Source of the DNA: Methylotenera_A sp031422335
GTDB lineage: Bacteria > Pseudomonadota > Gammaproteobacteria > Burkholderiales > Methylophilaceae
DNA: 64,000 nucleotides
Assembly: GCA_031422335.1 (NCBI GenBank)
Contig: JANOQW010000013.1
Location: forward strand, 80,342-144,341
Reading direction: 5' to 3'
Shown here in pieces: positions 1-8,970 of this stretch. Position 1 is the first letter of the stretch. Each line of letters starts with the position of its first letter. The notes under the pieces are model-generated. The model ran no database searches and was not told where the DNA came from. It worked only from the letters and a program-made list of their open reading frames with translations. A program made the position numbers and the translations under genes.

Positions 1-1
1 C

Positions 2-490
2 AGTCGTGGTTTTTTAAGTCGTTTTTTTTGTGTGACTGAATTTAATGCTTATGGATTTAATAAACCAATAAGCCAAATAAACCAGACACTTACCCGCCAA
101 AAAGGCGCAGTCAGGGGCCTGCATTATCAGCAACCACCGCATGCTGAAATTAAGTTAGTAAGCTGCCTTAGAGGTGAAGTGTTTGATGTGGCGGTAGATT
201 TACGTAAAAATTCGCCAACTTTTTTGCGATGGCATGGTGAAGTACTGAGTGAAAATAATCAACGTAGCCTATTAATACCAGAAGGTTTTGCACATGGCTT
301 TCAAACGCTCACAGAAGATTGCGAGTTGATTTACTTGCATTCCGCCCCTTACGTAAAAGATGCTGAAGCTGCGTTGAACGTGACAGACCCAAAAATTGGC
401 ATCGTATGGCCTTTAAATATTACCGAACTCTCTGAAAGAGATCGTTTGCATTCCATGATTACACTGGATTTTGAAGGAATTGTTGTATGA
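2..490 (+). CDS. RmlC-like dTDP-4-keto-sugar epimerase, 5' partial
   Basis: Cupin-fold epimerase of the RmlC/RfbC family, which epimerises C3 and/or C5 of dTDP-4-keto-6-deoxyhexoses. The frame is open from base 2, reading SRGFLSRFFCVTEF before the first in-frame GTG at 32. RmlC proteins have a matching 'RGFF' segment there, so the gene starts upstream of the window and the GTG at 32 is not its start. The catalytic histidine motif RGLHYQ, the IPEGFAHGF segment and the C-terminal 'DPKIGIVWP' are visible. It overlaps the next gene by ATGA. Next to a C-methyltransferase it recalls NovW-NovU and EvaD-EvaC pairs, so it may be a 3- or 5-monoepimerase rather than the rhamnose enzyme. No rmlA, rmlB or rmlD lies in view. 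Confidence 0.9.
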   Translation, partial: SRGFLSRFFCVTEFNAYGFNKPISQINQTLTRQKGAVRGLHYQQPPHAEIKLVSCLRGEVFDVAVDLRKNSPTFLRWHGEVLSENNQRSLLIPEGFAHGFQTLTEDCELIYLHSAPYVKDAEAALNVTDPKIGIVWPLNITELSERDRLHSMITLDFEGIVV

Positions 491-1728
491 AATGCCGTCA
501 TTGTGGCAATCCACTGCACTTGCCATTGATTGATTTGGGGAGTGCACCACCATCAAATGCTTACCTGACTGAAAAAACACTTAAAGCACCAGAAAAATGG
601 TTTCCACTTAAAGTGTTGGTTTGCAACCAATGTTGGCTAGTACAGACAGAGGACTATGCAGGTGCAGAAGAACTATTTGATGCGGATTATGCTTACTTCA
701 GTTCGTTTTCAAGCTCTTGGTTAAAGCATGCAGAGCAGTATGTTGCTGATATGGTAAATCGGTTTAATTTGACTGAAAAATCACATGTGGTAGAAATAGC
801 AGCTAACGATGGTTATCTATTGCAGTATGTTAAAGCAAAAGGTATCCCATGCTTAGGCATCGAGCCAACAGCAAGCACTGCATTGGCTGCCAGAGAAAAA
901 GGCATAGAAATTGTTGAAGAGTTTTTTGGTGTTGCATTTGCAAAAAAACTAGTTGCACAAGGCAAGCAAGCAGATTTAACTGCCGCAAATAATGTGCTTG
1001 CCCATGTGCCAGATATTAATGATTTTGTTGCGGGATTTGCGCATTTACTAAAACCGAATGGCGTTGCAACTTTTGAGTTTCCGCATTTGATGCAATTAAT
1101 CAAACATTCTCAATTTGACACTGTTTATCATGAACATTTTTCTTACTTATCATTAACAGCAGTAAACCAAATATTTAACCAAAATGGCTTGCAAGTATTT
1201 GATGTGCAAGAAATTAGTACACATGGTGGCAGCTTGCGAGTATTTGCTCAGCGAAAAGATCAAGGTCAGCATAAAATCACTGCTGCAGTAGATGCTCTTT
1301 TAGCAACAGAGCTAGCAGCTGGTATAAAGATAGAAGCCTATTATGCAGATTTACAACAGCGCGCAAATATTATTAAGCAGGATTTAATTGCATTTTTAAT
1401 TGAAGCCAAACGTGAAGGTAAAAAAGTGATTGGCTACGGTGCTGCGGCCAAAGGCAATACCTTGTTAAATTATGCAGGTGTGCGTTCAGATTTATTATCG
1501 ACAGTGGTAGACCTTAATCCTGCAAAGCAGAATAAATACTTGCCGGGTAGCCGCATCCCCATTGTCGATGAGTCAGTCATACGTCAACAAAAACCAGATT
1601 ATGTGTTGATTTTGCCGTGGAATTTGCGGCACGAAGTGACAGAGCAGCTTAAGTATATATGCGAGTGGGGTGGTGAGTTTGTGACTGCGGTTCCTCAATT
1701 GACTATAGGGAACCACAATCATGATTAA
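487..1728 (+). CDS. Sugar C-methyltransferase (zinc-binding N-terminus, SAM-dependent)
   Basis: SAM-dependent methyltransferase of the NDP-deoxyhexose C-methyltransferase type (TylCIII, NovU, EvaC). Three parts are visible. The N-terminal zinc domain has cysteines C3, C6, C46 and C49. The class I SAM fold has motif EIAANDG at about 103-109, followed by HVPDINDF. The C-terminal domain (C-methyltransferase type, about 250-410) includes VIGYGAAAKGNTLLN. The family methylates C3 of a 4-keto-sugar after C3 proton loss, giving branched sugars. Its 413 residues are normal for the family. The ATG overlaps the stop of the epimerase gene and its own 3' end overlaps the acyltransferase, so translational coupling is likely. 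The exact sugar is not known. Confidence 0.9.
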   Translation: MKCRHCGNPLHLPLIDLGSAPPSNAYLTEKTLKAPEKWFPLKVLVCNQCWLVQTEDYAGAEELFDADYAYFSSFSSSWLKHAEQYVADMVNRFNLTEKSHVVEIAANDGYLLQYVKAKGIPCLGIEPTASTALAAREKGIEIVEEFFGVAFAKKLVAQGKQADLTAANNVLAHVPDINDFVAGFAHLLKPNGVATFEFPHLMQLIKHSQFDTVYHEHFSYLSLTAVNQIFNQNGLQVFDVQEISTHGGSLRVFAQRKDQGQHKITAAVDALLATELAAGIKIEAYYADLQQRANIIKQDLIAFLIEAKREGKKVIGYGAAAKGNTLLNYAGVRSDLLSTVVDLNPAKQNKYLPGSRIPIVDESVIRQQKPDYVLILPWNLRHEVTEQLKYICEWGGEFVTAVPQLTIGNHNHD

Positions 1729-2209
1729 TTTGCATCCCACTGCCAAGATTTCAAATCATGCAGACATTGAAGATTCTGTCAGAGGAAGCAAAATAGTAAT
1801 CGGGGCACATTCGGTTATAGATAGTTTTGTTAAAGTTAAACCAGCAGGTGGTTTAGGTGATCTAGTTATAGGAGAGTACTCCACTATTAATTCTGGCTGT
1901 GTATTTTACACAGGTAATGGAATTAGCATTGGCAATCATGTTGCGATTGCAGCTAACTGTAGTTTAGCGCCTGTGAATCATGAGTATGAAAAGAAAGATG
2001 TCTTAATCAAAAATCAAGGATTTCGTGCAAGTAAGGGCGGTATTGTGATTGAAGACGATGTTTGGATTGGTGCTAATTGCGTACTTTTAGATGGGGCAAT
2101 ACTTCGTCAAGGTTGTGTGATTGGTGCGGGCTCTATCGTTCGTGGAGAGGTTGAGGCATATTCGATCAATGTGGGAATACCACTTGCTGTGATTGGCTGG
2201 CGCAAGTGA
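1721..2209 (+). CDS. Left-handed beta-helix (hexapeptide) acyltransferase
   Basis: A 162-residue protein built of hexapeptide-repeat turns ([LIV]-G-x4), for example ISIGNHVAIAANC and IVIEDDVWIGANCVL, ending in 'AYSINVGIPLAVIGW'. This is the fold of O- and N-acetyltransferases such as maltose and xenobiotic acetyltransferases. The histidine in 'APVNHEYE' (about residue 87) sits where these enzymes keep their catalytic base. It probably acetylates the nucleotide sugar or lipid-linked glycan made by its neighbours. The start overlaps the C-methyltransferase by 8 bases and the end overlaps the following SDR gene by 4. Confidence 0.85.
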   Translation: MINLHPTAKISNHADIEDSVRGSKIVIGAHSVIDSFVKVKPAGGLGDLVIGEYSTINSGCVFYTGNGISIGNHVAIAANCSLAPVNHEYEKKDVLIKNQGFRASKGGIVIEDDVWIGANCVLLDGAILRQGCVIGAGSIVRGEVEAYSINVGIPLAVIGWRK

Positions 2210-3021
2210 AATTTACTGTATTAGGGGCAACTGGATTTATTGGTAGAAATTTAGTTGAGTTTTTGCGTGCACAAAACTCAGTTGTAAATGCCCCAGATCA
2301 TCACAAACTTGATTGGTTAAAGCAGCTTTTATCTGATGATTTAGGACATGTATTTTATTGCGTAGGATTAACCGCAAACTTTAGAAAACGCCCTTTTGAC
2401 ACAGTGGGCGCTCATGTCTGCTTACTTAGACAATTACTTGAACATGGGCGTATGGAGTCTTTGATTTACCTTTCTAGTACTCGCGTTTATGAAAATGCAG
2501 TTGCAACAGCTGAAACCACAATGCTACAAGGTATACCCACGAATCCTGGCCACCTCTATAATTTCAGCAAACTAATGGGCGAAAGCCTTTGCCTTGCTAG
2601 TAATCACAAAACAAGAATTGTCAGGTTATCGAATGTTTATGGCCCAGATATTAACTCACAGAATTTTTTAACTTCTGTGCTGGGTGAGGCTGCAAAAAAT
2701 GGCAGTATTCAATTCTTAACATCACCAACATCATCAAAAGATTACATATCTATAAAAGAAGTTATCAGATTTTTACCTCTTATCGCAATTGATGGGACGC
2801 ATTCAATTTATAACTTAGCTACCGGTCAGAATACAAGCAATGCGGATATTGCCCACATCTTAGAGCGTGAAGGAATTAGAACTAGTTTTAATCAAGATAC
2901 AACCGACTGGGGTTTTCCAGAAATTGATATCAGTAGGCTAAAAGCAGAATTTGGGTCAATCAACAATACATTAGAAGCAGATTTACCAACATTACTTAAT
3001 TACTATCGTCTTAAGGCATAA
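2206..3021 (+). CDS. NAD(P)-dependent epimerase/dehydratase (extended SDR)
   Basis: Extended short-chain dehydrogenase acting on nucleotide sugars. The Rossmann motif GATGFIG lies at residues 7-13 and the catalytic YxxxK is Y118/K122. At 271 residues it is short for the family. The GTG start overlaps the TGA of the acyltransferase gene. Next to an RmlC-like epimerase and a C-methyltransferase, a 4-ketoreductase role (as RmlD or NovS) is the simplest inference, giving the final NDP-deoxysugar. The sequence alone cannot tell reductase from epimerase. Confidence 0.85.
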   Translation: MKFTVLGATGFIGRNLVEFLRAQNSVVNAPDHHKLDWLKQLLSDDLGHVFYCVGLTANFRKRPFDTVGAHVCLLRQLLEHGRMESLIYLSSTRVYENAVATAETTMLQGIPTNPGHLYNFSKLMGESLCLASNHKTRIVRLSNVYGPDINSQNFLTSVLGEAAKNGSIQFLTSPTSSKDYISIKEVIRFLPLIAIDGTHSIYNLATGQNTSNADIAHILEREGIRTSFNQDTTDWGFPEIDISRLKAEFGSINNTLEADLPTLLNYYRLKA

Positions 3022-3023
3022 AA

Positions 3024-3806
3024 ATGGATAAATTTATTAAAGAGTTTGAAACAGAAAGAACAGCAAGAGTCGAAAGCTTTGGTCAGGATGCTGGGTTTAA
3101 GAATCGTTCAAGAGATTGGATAGAGGAAAGCATGCGTAAATCGTATGTTTATAATTTTTCTTGGTTGGGAAGACCTATTATTCAATTTCCTCAAGACATG
3201 GTTGCAATGCAAGAGCTAATCTGGGAAGTTAAACCTGATTTGATTATAGAAACAGGTATTGCACATGGTGGATCATTGATTATGAGTGCCTCTTTATTGG
3301 CAATGTTGGATTATGCCGACGCAATAGAAACTGGCGAACTTATTGACCCAAGCAAGCCTAAACGCCGTGTTTTAGGGATTGATATCGATATTCGTGAGCA
3401 TAACCGTGAAGCGATTGAGCAACATCCCATGTCAAATCGAATTGATATGATTCAAGGGTCATCCATAGCGGATGATATTATTGACAAGGTCCATGCATAT
3501 GCTAAAAACTATAAGCGCGTATTAGTCAGCTTAGATTCTAACCACACGCATGAGCACGTGCTTGCTGAACTGAAAGCCTACGCGCCTTTGACTTCAAAAG
3601 GCAGTTATTGTGTGGTTTTTGATAGTTTTGTTGAAGACGTGCCCGCCGATGTTTTTAGTAATAGACCATGGGGGCCTGGCAATAATCCTAAAACGGCAGT
3701 ATGGGAATACTTAAAAACACATCCAGAGTTTGAGATTGATAAAAGTATTCAAAATAAGCTACTTATTACTGTTGCACCAGATGGCTATCTAAAAAGAATT
3801 TCTTAA
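3024..3806 (+). CDS. CmcI/cephalosporin hydroxylase-family protein (SAM-dependent)
   Basis: Resembles the CmcI and rhamnosyl O-methyltransferase family (Pfam PF04989), whose members have a SAM-methyltransferase fold. The SAM-site segment IIETGIAHGGS is at about 74-84, followed by GIDIDIREHNR and the acidic strand LVSLDSNHTHEHV. The C-terminal 'NRPWGPGNNPKTAVWEYL' is typical of the family. Genes of this kind are common in O-antigen and glycolipid clusters, where the likely reaction is O-methylation of a sugar hydroxyl. It follows the SDR gene by two bases. The methyltransferase role is inferred from the context rather than from a decisive residue. Confidence 0.85.
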   Translation: MDKFIKEFETERTARVESFGQDAGFKNRSRDWIEESMRKSYVYNFSWLGRPIIQFPQDMVAMQELIWEVKPDLIIETGIAHGGSLIMSASLLAMLDYADAIETGELIDPSKPKRRVLGIDIDIREHNREAIEQHPMSNRIDMIQGSSIADDIIDKVHAYAKNYKRVLVSLDSNHTHEHVLAELKAYAPLTSKGSYCVVFDSFVEDVPADVFSNRPWGPGNNPKTAVWEYLKTHPEFEIDKSIQNKLLITVAPDGYLKRIS

Positions 3807-3836
3807 AGTTAAGATAATTGTTGAGCAATCATTCAA

Positions 3837-5234
3837 TTGCTAAAACGCAATATCATTTCTAATTTTTTAGGCAACGGCTATGTCGTTATCTTGCAGTTTG
3901 CTTTAGTCCCCTTGTTATTAAAATACTTGGGAGCTGAGGCCTATGGTTTGATTGGTATTTATATCACGCTTTTAGCAGCGCTTAATATGCTGGATATGGG
4001 CTTGTCACCAGCTTTATCAAGAGAGCTGGCGAAGCTATCGGTGTTGCCAAATTCGGTATCTCTTATGCGTAGCACGGTTACGACGCTTGAGTGCATCTAT
4101 GTTGTAATAGCATTATTCATTGTGCTAATTTTTTACTTTTTTGCCCCAGTGATTGCCGAGTATTGGCTGAATAACAATAGACTGCCAACAGAGACTATTA
4201 GCACTTGTTTGCGGTTAATGGGGGCTCAATGTGCTTTACAATTTCTAACCAATTACTATACGAACGGTTTAATTGGTTTGCAGCGTACGGTAAGGGCAAA
4301 TGGTGTGCTTGCCCTTAATCATACTTTACGTGCAGGGGCAGGTTTATTTGTGCTAATAGCAATGTCTGCTGATATAGAAGTTTATTTTACGGGTCAATTG
4401 ATATTCACCTTTGTAGGCTTGCTGATGACTGCATTGGCGCTTTATTCAGCTTTACCACATACAAACATTACCAGCGTATTAACGCATAACAGATTGCAAA
4501 AACTCAAGCTAAGATTTAGTTTAGAGAGATTTAATGCCTCTAAACACTTTGCTGCTGGTATGGCTGTTACCAGTGCGTGTACATTTTTTATCATGCAAAC
4601 AGATAAAATCATACTTAGCAAACTGGTCACTTTAGAGCAATTCGGCTACTACACAGTAGCTATTAATATAGCAGTTACCATAGCTGGTGCTGCAGGGCTA
4701 ATCTCAAAGTCAGTGTTGCCGCAGATGATACAGCAGGCTGCTATAAATGATTCTGAAGGTATTAAAGCGCTTTATCTTAAAGCCTCTGCATTGGTTGCAT
4801 GGTTGATTTTGCCGATTGCAGGATTGCTTATTGCATTTAACTATCAATTTTTAACAATTTATTTGGGTAATGCCGAGAGAGTCATGTCTATTGCACCCAT
4901 ATTTATATTGTTAATGTTTGGCTATGCTATACATAGCCTAATGTATATTCCTTATGCATTAAGCTTGGCCTATGGTTGGACCCGCTATGGCATTAATACA
5001 TCAATTGTTGCTATTTTGGTAATGACTCCAATTACAATTTTCGCAACATTAAAGTATGGCTTGATTGGGGCGGCAAGTTCATGGGTGCTTCTCAGTATGG
5101 GATATTTATGTTTTTCGTTGCGATATTTACATAAAAAAATTCATAAAGATCTTATGCTAAAGTTTTATAAAAAAATTAGCTGGCAATTGTTAATTTTAGT
5201 TTTATGTTTCTTGAGTACTTTTTTAATTCAATAA
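3837..5234 (+). CDS. Polysaccharide flippase (Wzx/PST type)
   Basis: Integral membrane protein of 465 residues with about 12-14 hydrophobic helices, starting with the typical 'NFLGNGYVVILQFALVPLLL' segment and then LGAEAYGLIG. This matches the polysaccharide transporter (PST, Wzx-like) branch of the MOP superfamily. These proteins flip undecaprenyl-linked glycans across the inner membrane. The start is a TTG at 3837; no ATG lies near enough upstream to give the conserved N-terminus. It is the first of two flippases in the window, which suggests two separate glycan products. Confidence 0.88.
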   Translation: MLKRNIISNFLGNGYVVILQFALVPLLLKYLGAEAYGLIGIYITLLAALNMLDMGLSPALSRELAKLSVLPNSVSLMRSTVTTLECIYVVIALFIVLIFYFFAPVIAEYWLNNNRLPTETISTCLRLMGAQCALQFLTNYYTNGLIGLQRTVRANGVLALNHTLRAGAGLFVLIAMSADIEVYFTGQLIFTFVGLLMTALALYSALPHTNITSVLTHNRLQKLKLRFSLERFNASKHFAAGMAVTSACTFFIMQTDKIILSKLVTLEQFGYYTVAINIAVTIAGAAGLISKSVLPQMIQQAAINDSEGIKALYLKASALVAWLILPIAGLLIAFNYQFLTIYLGNAERVMSIAPIFILLMFGYAIHSLMYIPYALSLAYGWTRYGINTSIVAILVMTPITIFATLKYGLIGAASSWVLLSMGYLCFSLRYLHKKIHKDLMLKFYKKISWQLLILVLCFLSTFLIQ

Positions 5235-5251
5235 GCCAAATAGTTATTAAT

Positions 5252-6235
5252 ATGTGTAAAAAAAATCAAAATAAAATGCCCTTAGTAAGTATCGTTATCC
5301 CTTGCTATAACCAAAAACCAGATTTTCTATTTCAGGCAGTAAAAAGTGCTTTAAATCAAACCTATTCAGATATTCAGGTAATTGTTTCCGACAATCATTC
5401 TACTAATGGTTGCATGGAGGCACTTAATCAGATTGAAGATCATAGATTAATACGAATCAAACCTGAAAATCATCTACAGTTGGTTGAACATTTTGGGTTT
5501 GCTGCTGGAAATATTAATACCAAATACTTAAGTTTTTTATCGTCAGATGATTTGGTAAGTCATGATTTTGTTGAAAAATTACTGCCAACTTTAGAAAATA
5601 ATCCGCAAATAGTAATGAGTTTTGGCGAGATAGAGAATGTAAGGCACGATGATATTTCTGTTATCAGATATGTGTATAGAAACAATTCGCAGCAAACACA
5701 AATTTTTGATTATGCAAATTATATAAAAAAAATACTTAAATTTAGTAGGGAAATTGGCTGGATGCCAGGGAGTTTGATAAAAACAGATACATTTTATAAA
5801 GCAGGTGGCATAAACAGAGATAATCTTTTTTATTCAGCAGATTACTCATTATTACTCAGGCTATTAGAGTTAGGAAATATCTATTATTTAAACCATGTTA
5901 CTGGTAAAAATAGATCATGGATGTCAGTACATGGTAAAACTGATGCTGTAAGAATCGTTAAGAGTATTGAGGATTATAAAAAACTGAAATTGATTATGCT
6001 AGAGACACGGTCAAACTTATCAGATGATATTAATCATGGGTTTGAACGATTGAAATATAAGCAAGCCGTTTTATTTGCATGGCACGCTGGTAACAAAGAG
6101 CTTAGCAGCGAAGAAATTAAAAAAGTAAAAAATGATGAATATTTTAGCAATTGGAAATTAAAATTATTTATTAATCTTTTGTTGTTTAAGCCTGTAAATA
6201 TAGCAATGAAATATGCTCTTAGAAATAAACTTTAA
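5252..6235 (+). CDS. Glycosyltransferase family 2
   Basis: GT-A fold glycosyltransferase: VSIVIPCYNQ at the N-terminus, a nucleotide-binding VSDNHSTNG segment, and the SSDD motif in place of DXD at about residue 95. It would add one sugar on the cytoplasmic face of the inner membrane. An upstream in-frame ATG at 5204 overlaps the flippase gene by 31 bases and adds 16 residues unlike any GT2 N-terminus, so the ATG at 5252 is preferred; 5276 is also possible. Codon use is notably A/T-rich, as expected for a variable glycan gene. Donor and acceptor are unknown. Confidence 0.83.
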   Translation: MCKKNQNKMPLVSIVIPCYNQKPDFLFQAVKSALNQTYSDIQVIVSDNHSTNGCMEALNQIEDHRLIRIKPENHLQLVEHFGFAAGNINTKYLSFLSSDDLVSHDFVEKLLPTLENNPQIVMSFGEIENVRHDDISVIRYVYRNNSQQTQIFDYANYIKKILKFSREIGWMPGSLIKTDTFYKAGGINRDNLFYSADYSLLLRLLELGNIYYLNHVTGKNRSWMSVHGKTDAVRIVKSIEDYKKLKLIMLETRSNLSDDINHGFERLKYKQAVLFAWHAGNKELSSEEIKKVKNDEYFSNWKLKLFINLLLFKPVNIAMKYALRNKL

Positions 6236-6258
6236 TAATGAAGATCCAGTATTAAATT

Positions 6259-7242
6259 TTGAAAAATTTAATCGCAATAACAGGTGCAACAGGACTTATT
6301 GGCCAAAAGCTTGTTGCTGCCCATTTGACAATTGGCAATGAGGTTCGCTATTTAACTCGCGCTAACAATAGACCAATACATAGCGCTGAAGCTTTTATTG
6401 CAGATGTCAATTCAACGCCTGATAAATTACTATCATTTTTTAAAAATGTAGATATTTTGTATCACTGCGTAGGTGAGCTTAAAGATGAGGCTGTTATGCA
6501 TAGTACCCATGTGAGGGGTACTATGAATTTATTAAGTCTATTAGAGCAATCTCGTTTGCAGTATCAGGATGACTTCCATTGGGTTCAGCTAAGTAGTTGC
6601 GGGGCTTATGGCAAGCCCACTTTGCACTCCTCTGTGGCACGCTATATAAATGAAGATACAGATGACAATCCAAGTGGTGAGTATGAGCACACCAAAACAG
6701 AAGCTGACAGATTGGTAATGGCTTTTGCTGAAAAACATAATTGGTTTAAATATACGATTATTCGTCCGACTAATGTTTTTGGCGTTGGTATGCGAAGCAC
6801 AGCGATTATCAGTATTGCAAAGCTAGTAAAAAGAAAACTTTTTTTCTATGTGGGAAATAAAAATGCAATCGCTAATTTTGTCCATGTCGATGACGTGATT
6901 AATGCAATGGTGCTCTCTAAAAAGCAACTTAATGCGTATAACCAAATTTTTATTGTTTCAAATGACTGTAAGTTTAGTGATGTGATAGATACCATTGCCA
7001 GTGCTTTAAATGTCAGTAAGCCGGCTTGGGTAATCAATGAGTTTTTATTGCGTAAGTTTGTTGGCCTGACCGGCAATATATTTAAGTTACCAATTAACAA
7101 TGCACAGATTGATGTCATGATGCGCCAAACCTATTACAGCAACCAAAAAATTAAAAGCCAGCTTAATTGGATGCCCTCTACTTCGGTTTTGAATCAATTA
7201 GAGATGCACATTAAAGCTGTTTTTGCTGATTCAAATGGCTAA
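6259..7242 (+). CDS. NAD-dependent epimerase/dehydratase (extended SDR)
   Basis: Extended SDR of 327 residues. GATGLIG is at residues 9-15 and the catalytic YxxxK is Y142/K146, in 'YEHTKTEADR'. The following IIRPTNVFGVG is the usual substrate-binding loop. Starts with TTG at 6259; no ATG is suitably placed. Likely acts on a UDP- or dTDP-sugar, as epimerase, dehydratase or reductase. It precedes a GT4 gene that it overlaps, and its position between a GT2 and a GT4 fits O-antigen sugar synthesis. The exact reaction cannot be read from the sequence. Confidence 0.83.
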   Translation: MKNLIAITGATGLIGQKLVAAHLTIGNEVRYLTRANNRPIHSAEAFIADVNSTPDKLLSFFKNVDILYHCVGELKDEAVMHSTHVRGTMNLLSLLEQSRLQYQDDFHWVQLSSCGAYGKPTLHSSVARYINEDTDDNPSGEYEHTKTEADRLVMAFAEKHNWFKYTIIRPTNVFGVGMRSTAIISIAKLVKRKLFFYVGNKNAIANFVHVDDVINAMVLSKKQLNAYNQIFIVSNDCKFSDVIDTIASALNVSKPAWVINEFLLRKFVGLTGNIFKLPINNAQIDVMMRQTYYSNQKIKSQLNWMPSTSVLNQLEMHIKAVFADSNG

Positions 7243-8374
7243 ACCAATAAAAAAAATCTGCTTTGTCCTTACTGCAGAGTTTGCAGTGCGCGCGTTCTTG
7301 TTAAACCATCTGCGCGCATTAACAGATATTTATGATGTAACGGTTATTGTGAATACGAACAACCCTAATTTTTTGGATGAGCTAGGTATTAGTGCAACAG
7401 TTGTACCACTGGAAATTGCGCGAGATATTAGTGTATTTTCAGATTTATGTTCACTGGTTGAGTTAACGCAAATTTTTTATCAAAAAAGATTTGCATTAGT
7501 ACATTCAGTTACACCAAAAGCTGGATTGTTGGCAATGTTAGCTGGTTGGATAGCACGTGTGCCTATACGAGTACACACATTTACGGGGCAAGTCTGGGTA
7601 ACTAAAACAGGCATTAAACGGTTTTTATTAAAACAGTTTGATTGGCTTATTGCCTTGTTTTCTACACACAATATTGTGGATAGTCCATCGCAATGTCAGC
7701 TTTTGATTGATCAAAATGTCATCAAGCTAGAAAAATCTATTGTATTTGCAAAGGGGTCAATTTCTGGTGTTGATTTGACTAGGTTTAAATTTAACGAAGG
7801 GATGAGAACAGCAATTAGGCAACAGCTGAACATACCAAACGGGGCAATAGTTTTTTTGTTTCTTGGACGCTTAACAAGGGATAAAGGCGTGCTAGATCTG
7901 GCGCAGGCATGGCACGATACTCGTTTTAGCAAAGCACATTTGATTTATGCAGGGCCCGATGAACAAAATATGCAAATTCAGATTACACGCTTAGCAGAAA
8001 ATGATAAAAAGAATATACATTTTACAGGGCATACTAACGCACCAGAATATTATATGTCTGCGGCAGATGTGTTGTGTTTACCGAGTTATCGTGAAGGCTT
8101 CGGTAGTGTGGTAATTGAAGCTGCGTCAATTGGTATTCCGACAGTTGCATCACGTATTTATGGCATTACAGATGCAGTTATTGATGGTGAAACAGGGATG
8201 TTACATAAGCCGCGTGACATTAAAGCAATCAAAAACTGCATAGAAAATATCATGAATAATGAAGCATTAAGGTTAAAATTGGGTCAGCAAGCTCAGGTGC
8301 GTGCTATGGAATATTTTGATAGCAAATTAATAACGCAAGAATGGGTAAATTTCTACAATATAAACTTAAAATGA
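7235..8374 (+). CDS. Glycosyltransferase family 4
   Basis: GT-B retaining glycosyltransferase. The acceptor domain holds HSVTPKAGLLAMLAG and VPIRVHTFTGQ, which resemble PglA and WbpT/CapM-type enzymes. The donor domain has FLFLGRLTRDKGVLDL and the E-x7-E motif in 'PSYREGFGSVVIEAAS'. The ATG at 7235, inside the end of the preceding gene, is preferred over a TTG at 7223. Its stop overlaps the start of the next gene in an ATGA. Lying next to a PglC-type transferase, it probably adds the second sugar to the lipid-linked glycan. Confidence 0.88.
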   Translation: MAKPIKKICFVLTAEFAVRAFLLNHLRALTDIYDVTVIVNTNNPNFLDELGISATVVPLEIARDISVFSDLCSLVELTQIFYQKRFALVHSVTPKAGLLAMLAGWIARVPIRVHTFTGQVWVTKTGIKRFLLKQFDWLIALFSTHNIVDSPSQCQLLIDQNVIKLEKSIVFAKGSISGVDLTRFKFNEGMRTAIRQQLNIPNGAIVFLFLGRLTRDKGVLDLAQAWHDTRFSKAHLIYAGPDEQNMQIQITRLAENDKKNIHFTGHTNAPEYYMSAADVLCLPSYREGFGSVVIEAASIGIPTVASRIYGITDAVIDGETGMLHKPRDIKAIKNCIENIMNNEALRLKLGQQAQVRAMEYFDSKLITQEWVNFYNINLK

Positions 8375-8970
8375 TTAAAAGATTACTCGATTTATTTTTT
8401 GCAGGCTTTATTAGTCTAATATTTGCGCCAGTCGCAGTCATATTGGCATGCTTCATCCGTTGTTCAATGGGAGGTCCCGTTTTATTTAAACAACAACGCT
8501 CAGGAGAAAATGCCAAACCTTTTTATATTTATAAATTTCGAACCATGAGCAATGTTAAAGATAGCCATGGCGAATTGCTATCTGATGCCGAGCGAATTAC
8601 TGCTTTTGGTCGATGGCTACGATCAACTAGCTTGGATGAGTTGCCTAGCCTTTGGAACGTATTGAAGGGTGACATGAGCCTAGTTGGGCCTCGCCCATTG
8701 TTGATGGAGTATGTGCCATTGTACAATACTGAACAAGCTCGCAGGCATGAAGTTAAGCCAGGCGTCACAGGTTGGGCGCAAGTGAATGGTCGCAATACCA
8801 TCAGTTGGGAAGAAAAGTTTATGCTTGATATCTGGTACGTTGATAATCAGTCATTCTGGTTAGATATTAAGATTATCTTATTGACTATTAAAAAAGTATT
8901 TCTTAGAGATGGAATAAGCGCTGAGGGCGAAGCTACAATGCCAAAATTTACTGGAAGCTCTAAACAATAA
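8371..8970 (+). CDS. PglC-like initiating sugar-phosphate transferase
   Basis: Small monotopic phosphoglycosyltransferase (199 residues from the ATG at 8371) that moves a sugar phosphate from a UDP-sugar to undecaprenyl phosphate. It has one N-terminal reentrant helix, then PVLFKQQRSG, YKFRTM, the catalytic Asp-Glu pair in TSLDELPSLWNVLKG, and SLVGPRP. The size matches PglC/WecA-independent PGTs, not the long WcaJ type. The ATG overlaps the TGA of the GT4 gene; an in-frame start at 8341 would add ten residues lying inside that gene. The neighbouring acetyltransferase, aminotransferase and dehydratase suggest diNAc-bacillosamine phosphate as its substrate. Confidence 0.9.
   Translation: MIKRLLDLFFAGFISLIFAPVAVILACFIRCSMGGPVLFKQQRSGENAKPFYIYKFRTMSNVKDSHGELLSDAERITAFGRWLRSTSLDELPSLWNVLKGDMSLVGPRPLLMEYVPLYNTEQARRHEVKPGVTGWAQVNGRNTISWEEKFMLDIWYVDNQSFWLDIKIILLTIKKVFLRDGISAEGEATMPKFTGSSKQ

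Noticed and set aside
5204..5251. Extended start for the GT2 gene inside the flippase gene
   Set aside because: The added residues are not GT2-like and no ribosome binding site precedes 5204; the start at 5252 is preferred.
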